From Candidatus Eiseniibacteriota bacterium (GTDB taxonomy: Bacteria; Eisenbacteria; RBG-16-71-46; CAIMUX01; WJJG01), in the NCBI GenBank assembly GCA_016867695.1, contig VGIY01000007.1, positions 1 through 24,307 on the forward strand: a stretch of 24,307 nt of DNA, in the 5' to 3' direction. The stretch's first letter is position 1. The number at the start of each line of letters is the position of its first letter. Under the pieces are notes generated by a model that was given only the letters and a program-made list of their open reading frames with translations, did no database searches and was not told where the DNA came from. A program made the position numbers and the translations under genes. This document shows, piece after piece, positions 1 to 7,617 of this stretch.

Positions 1-147
1 GGCAACTCGTCCTGTTCGGGGATCGCCCTCGGCCCGATCTGGCTGATGGGCTGGCTGTTCTCGATCGGCTTCCTGGGGCTGGCCTTCTGGAAGGCGGTGC
101 TCGCCCTCCTGATCTGGCCCTACTACCTGGGGGCGGCACTGCGCTAG
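1..147 (+). CDS. C-terminal end of a membrane protein (partial)
   Basis: Frame 1 is open from the first base to TAG at 145-147 and encodes the last 48 residues of a protein that begins outside the window. The tail is hydrophobic and aromatic (GPIWLMGWLFSIGFLGLAFW, then ALLIWPYYLGAALR), which looks like one long or two short transmembrane segments ending in a short basic tail. No family can be named from this fragment. Its stop codon overlaps the stop codon of the convergent PAS gene (shared bases 144-147, CTAG). It is likely real because it stays open without low-complexity bias and has membrane-protein composition, but the fragment is short. Confidence 0.6.
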   Translation, partial: GNSSCSGIALGPIWLMGWLFSIGFLGLAFWKAVLALLIWPYYLGAALR

Positions 148-1889
148 GCGGGGCTGCGGACCACGACGAGCATCGCCGGCCGGCCCCGATACCGGACCAG
201 GCTCGCCTGGCTTTGCAGCGCCACGCTCCGGCCGTCCTTGCGCAGGACCTCGACCCGGAACGCGCGCGGCGCCTCCTCGCCGCGCATCCGCCGCCTGTGC
301 GTCTCGATGCGCCCGGCGGCATCCTCGGGCGGCAGGATGACGGCGAAGTGCCGGTCGATCAGCTCCTCGGGCTCGTAGCCGGCCCAGCGGGCGATCGAGC
401 GATTCACGTAGCGGATCCGCTCGTCCTGGACGATGGCCACGCCCAATCCCGCCTCCTCGATCACCGCCTCGTGAAGGTCCCGCAGTTCGCCCAGCGCCTC
501 CTCGGCGCGCCGGCGGGCGTCGATGTCCACGATCACGCCGCGGATGCCCGCCGGCCGGCCGTCACGAAAGACGAGACGGGTGGAAGAGCGCACCCAGCAC
601 GGCTCGCCCGACTTGCACATCAGCCGCCAATCCGGCGGGGCCACCTGCTCCCCCGCCTGCAGTCGGGCGAGCGCCGCGAGCTGTCCGGGCGCATCGTCGG
701 GGTGGATGAAGCGCGTGAAGGGTTGTCCCACGATCTCGTCGATCGAGTATCCCGACAGGCGCACCGCCGCCGGGCTGATGTAGGTGACGACCCCCTCCAT
801 GTCGGATGTGAAGAGGACCTCGTCGAGACTCTCGACCAGCTCGCGGTACGCCTCCTCGCTCCGGCGCAGCGCTTCCTCCGCCCGCTTGCGCTCGGTGATG
901 TCGATGCCGAACGAGACCGTTCCGGCCAGGCGATCCTGCTCGCGCAACTCGGCGTTCTGCCAGACGATGTAACGCTCCTCGCCCGACTTGGTCAGGATGG
1001 GGTTCTCGAAGTTCCTCGCCAGCCCGCCCTCGCCCAGCCGCTGGAACATCTCCCAGACCGCCGGGAACCGTTCCCGGGGCACGAGGACCTCGAACCAGCT
1101 GCGCCCCTCCAGCTCCTCGCGCCGGTAGCCGGTGATCTGCTCGGCGGCGCGGTTGAAGATGCGGATCCGCCCCTCGGGATCGAGGCCGACGACGATCGCG
1201 TTGGCCGTCTCGATCAGGTTCTCCGCAAACCGCTTCGCCTGCTCCAGGGCGATTTCGGCCTGCTTGCGCTCGGTGATGTCGAGCACCAGGGCGGCGATGT
1301 GGTCCCCGCCCAGCTCGTCGCCGTGGACGAGGAAGATGTTCTGGATGGCCGGCGTGAGAACGCCGGTCACGGAGCGCACGGCCAGCTCGCCGACCCACTG
1401 CCCCAGCCTGAGCGCGGCCGGCAGGACCTGCCCGGCGAACTCCGCCCGCGACTCGTCGGGGGCGTGATCCGCCATGGACCGGCCCGCCGCGTCGGCCGGG
1501 CTCTCCAGGCCGTACATGCGGCAGAGGGCGCGGTTGGCGTAGGTCAGGGTCCCGCTCGTGTCGGCGACGGCGAAGCCGTATCCGGAGGCGTCGGCGAGGC
1601 GCCGGAAGAGCAGCAGGTCCGCCTGCCTGCCCGCCTTCACGGCGCCGATCCCGAGGGCGCGGCCTCCGGCGAAGCCGGCGTCGGGCAGGTCGGCGAGAAC
1701 CCGCAGGCCGAGCAGGTGCTCGCGGGGGAGGCTCGCCAGGCTGCGCAGCAGCGAGAGGTAGCCGGCGGCGAGCTCCGCGTCGACGAAGCCGCCCCCCTGG
1801 GGCTCGATCGCGCGGTCGAGCAGCCTGGCGTGCTCGGCCTCGATGGACCGGCGCAGCGCCTCCGGCGAGTCCTGGGGCGTGCCGCTCAT
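144..1889 (-). CDS. Multi-PAS sensory protein (four PAS domains, no output domain)
   Basis: The 581-residue protein has an N-terminal helical region (about 1-95) and then four PAS/PAC units at about 97-207, 222-333, 346-459 and 473-579. PAC ends are recognisable as DITERKQAE (about 204-212), DITERKRAEEAL (about 330-341) and DIDARRRAEEAL (about 455-466), each followed by a short linker helix. Other PAS hallmarks are NRAAEQITGYRREELEG and FIHPDDA. PAS domains sense ligands, redox state or light and relay this to an output module, but the protein stops right after the fourth PAS with no histidine kinase, GGDEF, EAL or HTH domain. There is no membrane segment or signal peptide, so it should be cytoplasmic. 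The ATG at 1889 has GGAGG about 10 nt upstream. It lies 229 nt downstream of the DUF4956 gene on the same strand and is probably transcribed separately. Confidence 0.9.
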   Translation of the reverse strand: MSGTPQDSPEALRRSIEAEHARLLDRAIEPQGGGFVDAELAAGYLSLLRSLASLPREHLLGLRVLADLPDAGFAGGRALGIGAVKAGRQADLLLFRRLADASGYGFAVADTSGTLTYANRALCRMYGLESPADAAGRSMADHAPDESRAEFAGQVLPAALRLGQWVGELAVRSVTGVLTPAIQNIFLVHGDELGGDHIAALVLDITERKQAEIALEQAKRFAENLIETANAIVVGLDPEGRIRIFNRAAEQITGYRREELEGRSWFEVLVPRERFPAVWEMFQRLGEGGLARNFENPILTKSGEERYIVWQNAELREQDRLAGTVSFGIDITERKRAEEALRRSEEAYRELVESLDEVLFTSDMEGVVTYISPAAVRLSGYSIDEIVGQPFTRFIHPDDAPGQLAALARLQAGEQVAPPDWRLMCKSGEPCWVRSSTRLVFRDGRPAGIRGVIVDIDARRRAEEALGELRDLHEAVIEEAGLGVAIVQDERIRYVNRSIARWAGYEPEELIDRHFAVILPPEDAAGRIETHRRRMRGEEAPRAFRVEVLRKDGRSVALQSQASLVRYRGRPAMLVVVRSPA

Positions 1890-1933
1890 GGCGCCCGAGC
1901 CTCCATGTCTCTCGTTGCCCGCTGGGAGGTTCC

Positions 1934-1962
1934 AGGATAGCGCCGGCGGCCGCCGGGCGCCA
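1934..1962 (-). promoter_or_regulatory. Possible sigma70-type promoter for the PAS gene
   Basis: On the minus strand, TATCCT (1939-1934) lies 17 nt after a poor -35 candidate TGGCGC (1962-1957). The predicted start would give a leader of about 40 nt to the ATG at 1889. Only the -10 box is convincing. Confidence 0.25.
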
Positions 1963-2118
1963 GGGCGGAGTGGGCATGTGCCGAGCCGGGCTGCGCGCTC
2001 GGGCGGATGCGCGCCGGGGCGGGAGCGCCCGCACGGGGCGAGCGGTGGGCGATGCGCATGGCGCGACTGGCGGCTGCCGATCGCGCGTCGCGCGCCGTCT
2101 CCGGCCCGGCCCCGGGGA

Positions 2119-2796
2119 CTACGGCTCGGCCGACTCGTCCATCGAGATCAGCGAGACGCCGTCGATGCCCTCGACCGAGCCGAGGGCGCGCACGAACTCG
2201 CGCGCCCGATCTGGCGCGCGCAGGCGCACGAAATAGGAGAGCTCGAGCAGCCGGCCCTCGCTGCGCGTCTGGATGTTGAGCAGGCTCTGCTTCTTCAGAT
2301 ACTGCTTGAAGACGCCCTCGTGGAGCATCGCCCCCCTCTCGTCGGGCTGGATCGAGAAGCGCAGCAGCAGATCCTGCGTGTGCACGGAGCCGAAGTTGCC
2401 GAAGTAGAGCAGCAGCACGGCGAACATGACGAAGCCGGTTCCGGCGAGCGCGATCATGTGGTAACCGGTGCCCGCCGCCATGCCGGCCGCCAGGGCGAGG
2501 AAGACGAACACGGTGTCGCGCGTGTCCTTGACGACCGTGCGGAAGCGGATGATCGACATCGCCCCGACCAGCCCGAACGCCCGGGCGAGGTTGTTGCCGA
2601 TGACCATCATCACGATCGCGGTCACCATGGGCAGGAAGACGAGCGTGCCGACGAAGGAGACCGAGTAGTTGAGCGCGCGGTGCGTGCGCCGGTAGACGAG
2701 CGCCACGGCCACGCCGAGCACGAAGGCGATGGCCATATTGACCAGGATGTCGACCAGGAGGAAGCGTTGGCCCTGGATCACCATGTCGTTAAGCAT
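2119..2796 (-). CDS. DUF4956 family integral membrane protein
   Basis: The 225-residue protein has three to four hydrophobic helices in its first 130 residues (LVDILVNMAIAFVLGVAVALV, VSFVGTLVFLPMVTAIVMMV, VFVFLALAAGMAAG and MIALAGTGFVMFAVLLLY) and a soluble ferredoxin-like C-terminal part. The segment NNLARAFGLVGAMSIIRFRT followed by VVKDTRDTVFVF is the conserved core of DUF4956. The family is of unknown biochemical function but is often encoded beside VTC-domain polyphosphate polymerases, as here, where the VTC gene ends 27 nt upstream. A role together with that enzyme at the inner membrane is an inference. Start ATG at 2796; a second in-frame ATG is four codons later. Confidence 0.9.
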   Translation of the reverse strand: MLNDMVIQGQRFLLVDILVNMAIAFVLGVAVALVYRRTHRALNYSVSFVGTLVFLPMVTAIVMMVIGNNLARAFGLVGAMSIIRFRTVVKDTRDTVFVFLALAAGMAAGTGYHMIALAGTGFVMFAVLLLYFGNFGSVHTQDLLLRFSIQPDERGAMLHEGVFKQYLKKQSLLNIQTRSEGRLLELSYFVRLRAPDRAREFVRALGSVEGIDGVSLISMDESAEP

Positions 2797-2823
2797 GTCG
2801 CCTGCCTTGCCTCGGACGCCGGG

Positions 2824-3558
2824 TCAGAAGGACCCCTGCCCCCAAAGGTCGATGCCCTTGCAGTATTTTGATATCGGACGATGCGTCCTGTCCAGATAGC
2901 CCGTGACCGGCCTCATCCAGGGGGGCATGGAGCCGTCGAACTTCAACTCCAGCACCTGGATATGGTCGGTCAGGTGGCGGAATCCGCGCTCCGCGTGCCA
3001 CTCGTCGGCCCGAGGACGGGCGAGACTGCGGATGTCCTTGTCGATCGTCAGCCGCTCCCGGCCGTTGATGCGGCCGATGTAGGCCTCGCGATCGTAGCTG
3101 ATCAGGACCACCGGACGCAGTCGCAGCAGCTCCGTCAACTGGGCGAAGCGCTCGAGCGTCGCCCGCGCGCCCGGTGAGGGGCGCAGGCCGTCCATGGCCC
3201 GCCGGCCCTCGTGCAGGTAGGCCTGCCCCACGCCGAGAGGCAGGATCACCCTCTCCTTGAAGATGATCGTGCCGTTCTTGCGCTTGATCTCGAAGGAGAC
3301 GACGGAGTCGGGCCCGTCCTCGTTGTAGGTCCGCAGGCGCAGCTTCTTGCGCACCCGCAGCCCGGCATCCTTCTCCCAGTAGAAGCGCAGTCCCGGCGTG
3401 TCGTAGTAGATGCTGCGCACGGTGTAGGTGTAGCCGGGGCGCCAGGAGGCGTAGTCGTCGGGGCGCGCGTAGGGCGCGATCATCGCCCGCACCCGCTCGA
3501 TCTCGTCGGGGCGGATCGGGTACTTGAGCTCGTACCGCTTGAAGCGCGTCTCGGCCAC
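2824..3558 (-). CDS. VTC domain protein, putative polyphosphate polymerase
   Basis: The 244-residue protein matches the VTC catalytic tunnel domain (Vtc4-like), which makes polyphosphate from ATP. Visible family features in order: FKRYELKYPI at the N-terminus, with the tunnel E and K; SIYYDTP (about 49-55); the basic strand LRVRKKLRLRTY (about 67-78); SFEIKRKNGTIIFKERV (about 88-104); RPVVLISYDREAY; and ELKFDG near 203-208, with the late Glu/Lys pair. No SPX domain and no membrane segment is present, as usual for bacterial stand-alone VTC proteins. The start is GTG at 3558, only 3 nt after the TGA of the HlyD-like gene, so translation is probably coupled. DUF4956 follows 27 nt downstream. The fold call is firm. 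The polymerase activity is inferred from the family. Confidence 0.9.
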   Translation of the reverse strand: MAETRFKRYELKYPIRPDEIERVRAMIAPYARPDDYASWRPGYTYTVRSIYYDTPGLRFYWEKDAGLRVRKKLRLRTYNEDGPDSVVSFEIKRKNGTIIFKERVILPLGVGQAYLHEGRRAMDGLRPSPGARATLERFAQLTELLRLRPVVLISYDREAYIGRINGRERLTIDKDIRSLARPRADEWHAERGFRHLTDHIQVLELKFDGSMPPWMRPVTGYLDRTHRPISKYCKGIDLWGQGSF

Positions 3559-3561
3559 GGC

Positions 3562-4644
3562 TCAAGCCCCCAGCGCCCGGTCCGACGCGTGCCGGACGCG
3601 ATCGACCACCCAGGCGAGCAGCGTGACCGGGGCGCCGGTGAAGCGCAGCGATCCCTCCAGCCCCGGCCGCAGGAGGCCGTCGGGGTTGGGGATGGCGACC
3701 GTGGCCCAGAAGAAGGTGCGGCCGGCCACCGCGCTGGCCTCGCTGTCGACCGAGACGACCCAGCCCCGGGCGCGGACCGGGGATCCCATCGCCTGCACGA
3801 CCGCCCCGCGCCCCGGGCGCAGGTGGAACACGCGCGACGGCGGCACGGGGGAGAAGGCATAGAGGGTGTCCGTGTCGGCGATGCGCACGAGCGCCGAGTC
3901 GGCCTGCAGGGCCATCACCTCTCCGGAGATGGGGCTGCGCAGCGTCTCGGCATCGACCCGCAGGGCGGCCTCCGCCAGCCGCCCGCGGAGTAGCTCGACG
4001 CGGGCCAGGTAGGTCTCGATGATGGCCGACTTCTCGCCGACCGCGACGGCCTCGAGCGCGCTCCGGGCGGCGGCGAGGTTCGCCTCCGCCTGCTCGAGCA
4101 GGCTGGCCGCGGTCTCGCGCTGCGCGTCGCTGGCCAGGCCCGCCTCGTGCAGCCTCGCGGTGCGCCGGAACTCGGTCTCCCTCTGCGCCCGCAGAGCCTG
4201 GGCCGCGGCCATCTCCCCACGGGCCCGAGCCACGATCTCGGCCTTCTCGCCCGTTTCGACGGTCCGTAGACCGGCCTCCGCCTCGAGCAGCTCGAGGGCG
4301 CTCGTCTGCTGCGCGGCGCGGCTCGCGTGGGAGCGCAGGTAGGCGACATCGTCGCCGGCGGCCACGCGGGCGCCGGGGCGGATCGCTCCCTCCCGCTCGA
4401 AGCGGACGACGTCTCCGCGCTCGAAGCGGAAGATGTCGAGGGTCTGGCGCTCACCCGCCGTGCGCGTGATCAGCCTCGCCTCGAAGGTGTCGGGGCCGGT
4501 GCGCATCAGGATCCACTCGGCCTGCGGCAGCAGCCGGCAGGGGCGGGTGAACTCGAGGGGCAGGCGGATCCACAGGCCGAGCAGCACCGTCAAAACGAGC
4601 GCGGCGATCGATCCCGCGACTGTCAGCAGGCGCTCGTGGGACAT
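3562..4644 (-). CDS. HlyD-like membrane fusion / periplasmic adaptor protein
   Basis: The 360-residue protein begins with an N-terminal transmembrane anchor (SIAALVLTVLLGLWIRL, about 11-27). A barrel/lipoyl half-motif follows (GAIRPGARVAAGDDVAYLRS), then a long Ala/Glu/Arg-rich coiled-coil hairpin (about 110-235), the returning lipoyl half (LRSPISGEVMALQADSALVRIADTDTLYAF) and a C-terminal beta-barrel with NPDGLLRPGLEGSLRF. This is the order seen in HlyD/RND/MacA-type adaptors, although no transporter or outer-membrane channel gene is adjacent. ATG 4644 is chosen over an upstream in-frame start at 4782 because GTGAGG lies 6 nt before it and the upstream extension is Arg/Pro/Gly-rich like non-coding sequence. 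It is the first gene of the operon with VTC and DUF4956. Confidence 0.82.
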   Translation of the reverse strand: MSHERLLTVAGSIAALVLTVLLGLWIRLPLEFTRPCRLLPQAEWILMRTGPDTFEARLITRTAGERQTLDIFRFERGDVVRFEREGAIRPGARVAAGDDVAYLRSHASRAAQQTSALELLEAEAGLRTVETGEKAEIVARARGEMAAAQALRAQRETEFRRTARLHEAGLASDAQRETAASLLEQAEANLAAARSALEAVAVGEKSAIIETYLARVELLRGRLAEAALRVDAETLRSPISGEVMALQADSALVRIADTDTLYAFSPVPPSRVFHLRPGRGAVVQAMGSPVRARGWVVSVDSEASAVAGRTFFWATVAIPNPDGLLRPGLEGSLRFTGAPVTLLAWVVDRVRHASDRALGA

Positions 4645-4688
4645 GCGTTGCCTCACAGCGGCCGGTCTCCCTCCCGGCCGACACCGAG

Positions 4689-4717
4689 CCGCCGGCCTCG
4701 GCCGGACTGGCCGGCGG
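4689..4717 (-). promoter_or_regulatory. Leader hairpin upstream of the HlyD-VTC-DUF4956 operon
   Basis: CCGCCGGCC (4689-4697) and GGCCGGCGG (4709-4717) form a perfect 9-bp stem with an 11-nt loop, about 45 nt before the ATG at 4644 and inside the predicted roughly 260-nt leader. It may be an attenuator or mRNA-stability element. In DNA this GC-rich, chance pairing is also possible. Confidence 0.35.
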
Positions 4718-4909
4718 AGACCGTCCTCTACCGTGCGCCGCGCAAGGCCGCCCGCCGGCGACCCGGCTCGGCCCGGCGCCATCGTCGCAGCCCGGCACCG
4801 TCGCCCCGGCCCGCGGCGCGCGACCCCGGCCCGTAGACCGGCAGGGGCCGGCGTGCGTTAGGGGAATCCATGGCGCGGCGTGCAGTCGATCTCCGCATCC
4901 AGGATGCCC

Positions 4910-4938
4910 ATTGTACCATATCGGCACACGGGCCGGCA
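4910..4938 (-). promoter_or_regulatory. Extended -10 promoter for the HlyD-VTC-DUF4956 operon
   Basis: On the minus strand, TGG directly precedes TACAAT (4915-4910), an extended -10 element in a small AT-richer island within very GC-rich DNA. The -35 region 17 nt upstream (TGCCGG, 4938-4933) is weak, as expected for an extended -10 promoter. Transcription would begin near 4903 and leave a leader of about 260 nt. Confidence 0.5.
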
Positions 4939-5026
4939 TCTGCCGGGGAAACCCTCCTCGACCAGGCCGGCGGATGCCGGCGCCGGTGCCGAGCCGCCGG
5001 CGCCGGCGCCGCGGCGCCTCCGCCGC

Positions 5027-5105
5027 CGGGGCCGAAGGGGCACGCCGCCGCCGCTGCGCGGCGTCGTCGGGGCCGAAGGGGCGCGGGGTCGCCGCCGCCG
5101 CTGCG
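5027..5105. repeat. Imperfect GC-rich tandem duplication
   Basis: The 15-mer CGGGGCCGAAGGGGC occurs at 5027-5041 and again at 5068-5082. The 16-mer CGCCGCCGCCGCTGCG occurs at 5043-5058 and 5090-5105. The two pairs interleave, so a segment of about 41-47 bp was duplicated with small indels just upstream of the promoter of the 5184 gene. Confidence 0.75.
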
Positions 5106-5114
5106 TCCGAGGCG

Positions 5115-5144
5115 TTGACCTTCGCTCGGCCGCCGACCTAGCAT
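5115..5144 (+). promoter_or_regulatory. Promoter for the beta-barrel / nfo / Nudix operon
   Basis: TTGACC (5115-5120) is followed after 18 nt by TAGCAT (5139-5144). The predicted transcript starts near 5151, about 33 nt before the ATG at 5184. An upstream in-frame ATG at 5151 would sit at the transcription start, which supports the downstream ATG. Confidence 0.6.
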
Positions 5145-5183
5145 GGGCCGATGGGCGTCGCGCCGGAGCCGAGGAGGACTGCA

Positions 5184-5921
5184 ATGTCGACCAGCCGGGA
5201 CTGGCGGATTCGAGCCACCGACCGGCCCGGGCTTCGCCGCCCCCTTCTCCTCTTTCTCTGGCTGTTCCTCTTGGCCTCCGCGGCCCTGGTCGCGGTACCG
5301 GCCGCGGCCGACGCCCCGCGACTGAGCGCCGCGCTGGGTTACGGCGTGGCGGGTCTCTTCCATGACGAGTATGTCGCCCACGTGCGCCACTCCTCCGCCG
5401 CAGGCGAGTTCTCCGCGGGGGTCTGGTCCGTCGACGCGGGCTACCTCTTCGGACCGTCGCTGATGGTCGGCGCCCGCGTGCACGGGCTGTGCGTCGAGGT
5501 CGGCGACGGCGCCCCGGTCGGAAAGCTCGACATCCTGCCCGCCACCGCGTTCCTGGCCTACCGCCGCCCCGCGCTCGCCGGGCGGCTGGGGGGCTTCTTC
5601 GGCGCCGGGGTGGGCCGCGCCTCGGTGCGCTTCGTGCCGGCCGACACGATCGCCGCCTGGCTGCCCTGGCAGGGGGGCGAGATCGGGGTCTCCTCGACGA
5701 GTCCCTTCGCCGCGGAGCTCTTCGCCGGAGCGGAGGCGCGCTTGAGCGAGAACTGGGCCCTCGAGCTTCGCGCCGCGACGACCTGGGTGGACTGCGAGGT
5801 CGCCTACCGCCCGCGGCCGATCGACGGGGAGGGGGGATTCGCCCCGGCGCACGCCTACCGCGTCCAGGCCCGCCACCTGTCGCTGGCCGTGGCCCTGCGC
5901 TGGTGGGTGGAATGGTGGTGA
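5184..5921 (+). CDS. Exported outer-membrane beta-barrel-like protein, function unknown
   Basis: The 245-residue protein starts at ATG 5184 with GAGGAGG at 5171-5177 (6-nt spacing). It has an Arg-rich N-terminus, a hydrophobic stretch (LLLFLWLFLLASAALVAVPAAADA) that looks like a signal peptide cleaved after an Ala-rich site, and then alternating Gly/aromatic strands (ALGYGVAGLF, VDAGYLFGPSLMVGARVHGL, GFFGAGVGRASVRF, LFAGAEARLSENWALELRAATTW, LSLAVALRWWVEWW). The Gly-aromatic alternation and the aromatic C-terminus fit a small 8-strand barrel like OmpA/OmpW-type or uncharacterised OMP-beta-brl proteins. No specific family is recognised. Its stop overlaps the start of the nfo gene, so the two are probably co-translated, although no functional link to DNA repair is obvious. 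Confidence 0.75.
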   Translation: MSTSRDWRIRATDRPGLRRPLLLFLWLFLLASAALVAVPAAADAPRLSAALGYGVAGLFHDEYVAHVRHSSAAGEFSAGVWSVDAGYLFGPSLMVGARVHGLCVEVGDGAPVGKLDILPATAFLAYRRPALAGRLGGFFGAGVGRASVRFVPADTIAAWLPWQGGEIGVSSTSPFAAELFAGAEARLSENWALELRAATTWVDCEVAYRPRPIDGEGGFAPAHAYRVQARHLSLAVALRWWVEWW

Positions 5922-6841
5922 CGGGCGGCGCGTCCGCCCGCGCCGGCGATCTCCTGCTCGGCGCGCACCTGTCCACGGCCGGCGGGGTCTCCACCGCCCT
6001 CGAGCGCGCCCGGGAGTTGCGCTGCACGGCCGTTCAGATCCTCACCCACAATCGCGCGCAGTGGCGGATCGCGCATCCGCCGGACGAGCAGGTGGCGCGC
6101 TTCCGCGATCTCCAGGCCCGCCACGGTCCGTTCCGCCTCGCCGCCCACGCCAGCTACCTGGTCAATCCGGCCTCTGCCGATCGCGCGCTGCGCGAGCGTT
6201 CCGTGCGCACACTGATTGCGGAGGCGCGCCACTGCGGGGCGCTGGGCATCCCCAGGCTCGTGCTGCACCCCGGGTCCCACCTGGGCGCGGGGGAGGGCGC
6301 CGGCCTGCGGCGCGTCGTCGCCGCGCTCGATCGCGTGCACGCGGCGACGGCCGGGATGGCCGTCCAGACGCTGCTCGAGACGACCGCCGGCCAGGGCACG
6401 GGCCTGGGGCATCGATTCGAGCAGCTGGCCGAGATCCTCGCCGGGCTGGCGCAGCCGGACCGCGCGGGCGTCTGCTTCGACACTGCCCACGCCTTCGCTG
6501 CCGGCTACGACTTCCGCCGGCCCGAGCTGTATGCCGCGATGTGGACGGCGTTCGACCGCAGCATCGGGCTCGGGCGGCTGGCGCTCTTCCACCTCAACGA
6601 CTCCCGGACGCCCGCAGGATCCCGCGTCGACCGCCACACGCACATCGGCCGCGGGGCCATCGGCGGCGCTCCCTTCGGCTGGATCCTCGCCGACGCGCGC
6701 TTCCGGCTCGTCCCCAAGGTGATCGAGACGCCGAAAGACGGCGACATGGATCGGCGCAATCTCACGCTCCTGCGCCGTCTGGCGCGGCGGACCCCCGCGC
6801 ACGAGGGCCTGCCGCGAGCGCCCCGGCGGGGCGGGGCATGA
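5912..6841 (+). CDS. nfo: Deoxyribonuclease IV (endonuclease IV, AP endonuclease)
   Basis: The 309-residue TIM-barrel protein belongs to the Nfo/EndoIV family, which cuts the backbone 5' to abasic sites in base excision repair, in the cytoplasm. The metal ligands of the tri-zinc centre are all visible with the spacing of E. coli Nfo: H79 (AAHASYLVN), H119 (LVLHPGSH), E156 (LLETTAGQG), D190 and H193 (CFDTAHAFAAGYD), H227 (LFHLNDS), D240 and H242 (VDRHTHIGRG) and E272 (VIETPKDG). Start ATG 5912 overlaps the previous gene by 10 nt; no strong SD is visible, consistent with translational coupling. Its TGA overlaps the ATG of the Nudix gene (ATGA at 6838-6841). Confidence 0.96.
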   Translation: MVVTGGASARAGDLLLGAHLSTAGGVSTALERARELRCTAVQILTHNRAQWRIAHPPDEQVARFRDLQARHGPFRLAAHASYLVNPASADRALRERSVRTLIAEARHCGALGIPRLVLHPGSHLGAGEGAGLRRVVAALDRVHAATAGMAVQTLLETTAGQGTGLGHRFEQLAEILAGLAQPDRAGVCFDTAHAFAAGYDFRRPELYAAMWTAFDRSIGLGRLALFHLNDSRTPAGSRVDRHTHIGRGAIGGAPFGWILADARFRLVPKVIETPKDGDMDRRNLTLLRRLARRTPAHEGLPRAPRRGGA

Positions 6842-7617
6842 GCGATCGCGAGCGACAGCTCGCGCTGGAGGACCTGGTCGCGCGACTGGCCGATGCGTTG
6901 CGCCGGCCCCTGCCCGGCGCCGCCGCGCAGGCGTGGATGGCCCCGCAGCCGCGGTCCGGCTGGAACCCGCGGGCTCGTGCGCCCGGCGGGCGGGCGGCGG
7001 CGGTTCTCGTCCTCGTCTACCCGGGCGCGGGCGATCAGGGGGATCCCGGGGACGATCGCCTTCCGAGCCCGCCGACGATCCTGCTCACCGAACGGACCGG
7101 TCTCGTCGAGCGCCACAAGCGGCAGGTCTCCTTCCCCGGCGGCGCGATCGAGAGGGGCGAGTCCCCCGAGCAGGCGGCCCTGCGCGAGGCTGCCGAGGAG
7201 ACGGCCGTTCCCGTCGGGCTGCCCCGGATCCTCGGCCGCCTCACCCCCTTGTGGGTGCCGGCCAGCGGTTTCACGATCCATCCGATCGCCGCCTGGGCCG
7301 ACGAGCGCCCGTCCCTCTCCCGGCAGCGACGCGAGGTCGCGCGCATCATCGAGGCGCGCGTGGCGCGTCTGCTCGACCCGCGCGCGGCGCACGCCGGAGA
7401 AGGGATCGCCGCCGCGCAGCTCCCGCATCCCGATGCCGGTCGCCCGAGCGCCGCGCGTCCGTGGGCGGATCGGGGCGGCCGTGAAGAGGGCGGGCCCTGG
7501 GCGAGGGCGCCCTACTTCGACCTGGACGGGGCGGCGCTCTGGGGCGCCTCGGCCATGATCATGGCCGAGTGGCTGGCGCTCATCGGCTGGCCGGGTCCCC
7601 CGGCGGCGGCGCGGTGA
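6838..7617 (+). CDS. Nudix hydrolase, CoA pyrophosphatase type (NudL/YeaB-like)
   Basis: The 259-residue protein contains the Nudix box at about 102-123: G-x5-E-x7-REAAEE, ending T-A-V rather than x-G-hydrophobic. Just before it is the UPF0035/CoA-diphosphatase signature LLTERTGLVERHKRQVSFPGG (81-101). This subgroup hydrolyses CoA and acyl-CoA to 3',5'-ADP and phosphopantetheine. It is longer than typical NudL (about 190-210 residues) because of an N-terminal helical extension and a disordered Arg/Gly/Pro-rich insert near residues 185-225. ATG 6838 overlaps the nfo stop by 4 nt. The 3' end overlaps the convergent gene 7580-8509 by 38 nt. Substrate assignment rests on the motif only. Confidence 0.9.
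   Translation: MSDRERQLALEDLVARLADALRRPLPGAAAQAWMAPQPRSGWNPRARAPGGRAAAVLVLVYPGAGDQGDPGDDRLPSPPTILLTERTGLVERHKRQVSFPGGAIERGESPEQAALREAAEETAVPVGLPRILGRLTPLWVPASGFTIHPIAAWADERPSLSRQRREVARIIEARVARLLDPRAAHAGEGIAAAQLPHPDAGRPSAARPWADRGGREEGGPWARAPYFDLDGAALWGASAMIMAEWLALIGWPGPPAAAR

Larger units (their letters stand above)
4645..5183. other. Gene-free divergent control region
   Basis: About 540 bases lie between the divergent starts at 4644 (-) and 5184 (+). They hold a leader hairpin, one promoter facing each way and a CCG/GCC-rich imperfect duplication, each listed separately. The short ORFs here are Arg/Pro/Gly-rich in all frames and look like composition artefacts. No tRNA or known riboswitch was recognised. 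Confidence 0.6.

Noticed and set aside
213..1940. 575-residue plus-strand ORF opposite the PAS gene
   Set aside because: Antisense shadow; the minus strand has four clear PAS domains.
4728..6027. Minus-strand ORFs of 382 and 389 residues across the divergent control region
   Set aside because: Arg/Pro-rich low-complexity readings that overlap the well-supported 5184 gene and both promoters.
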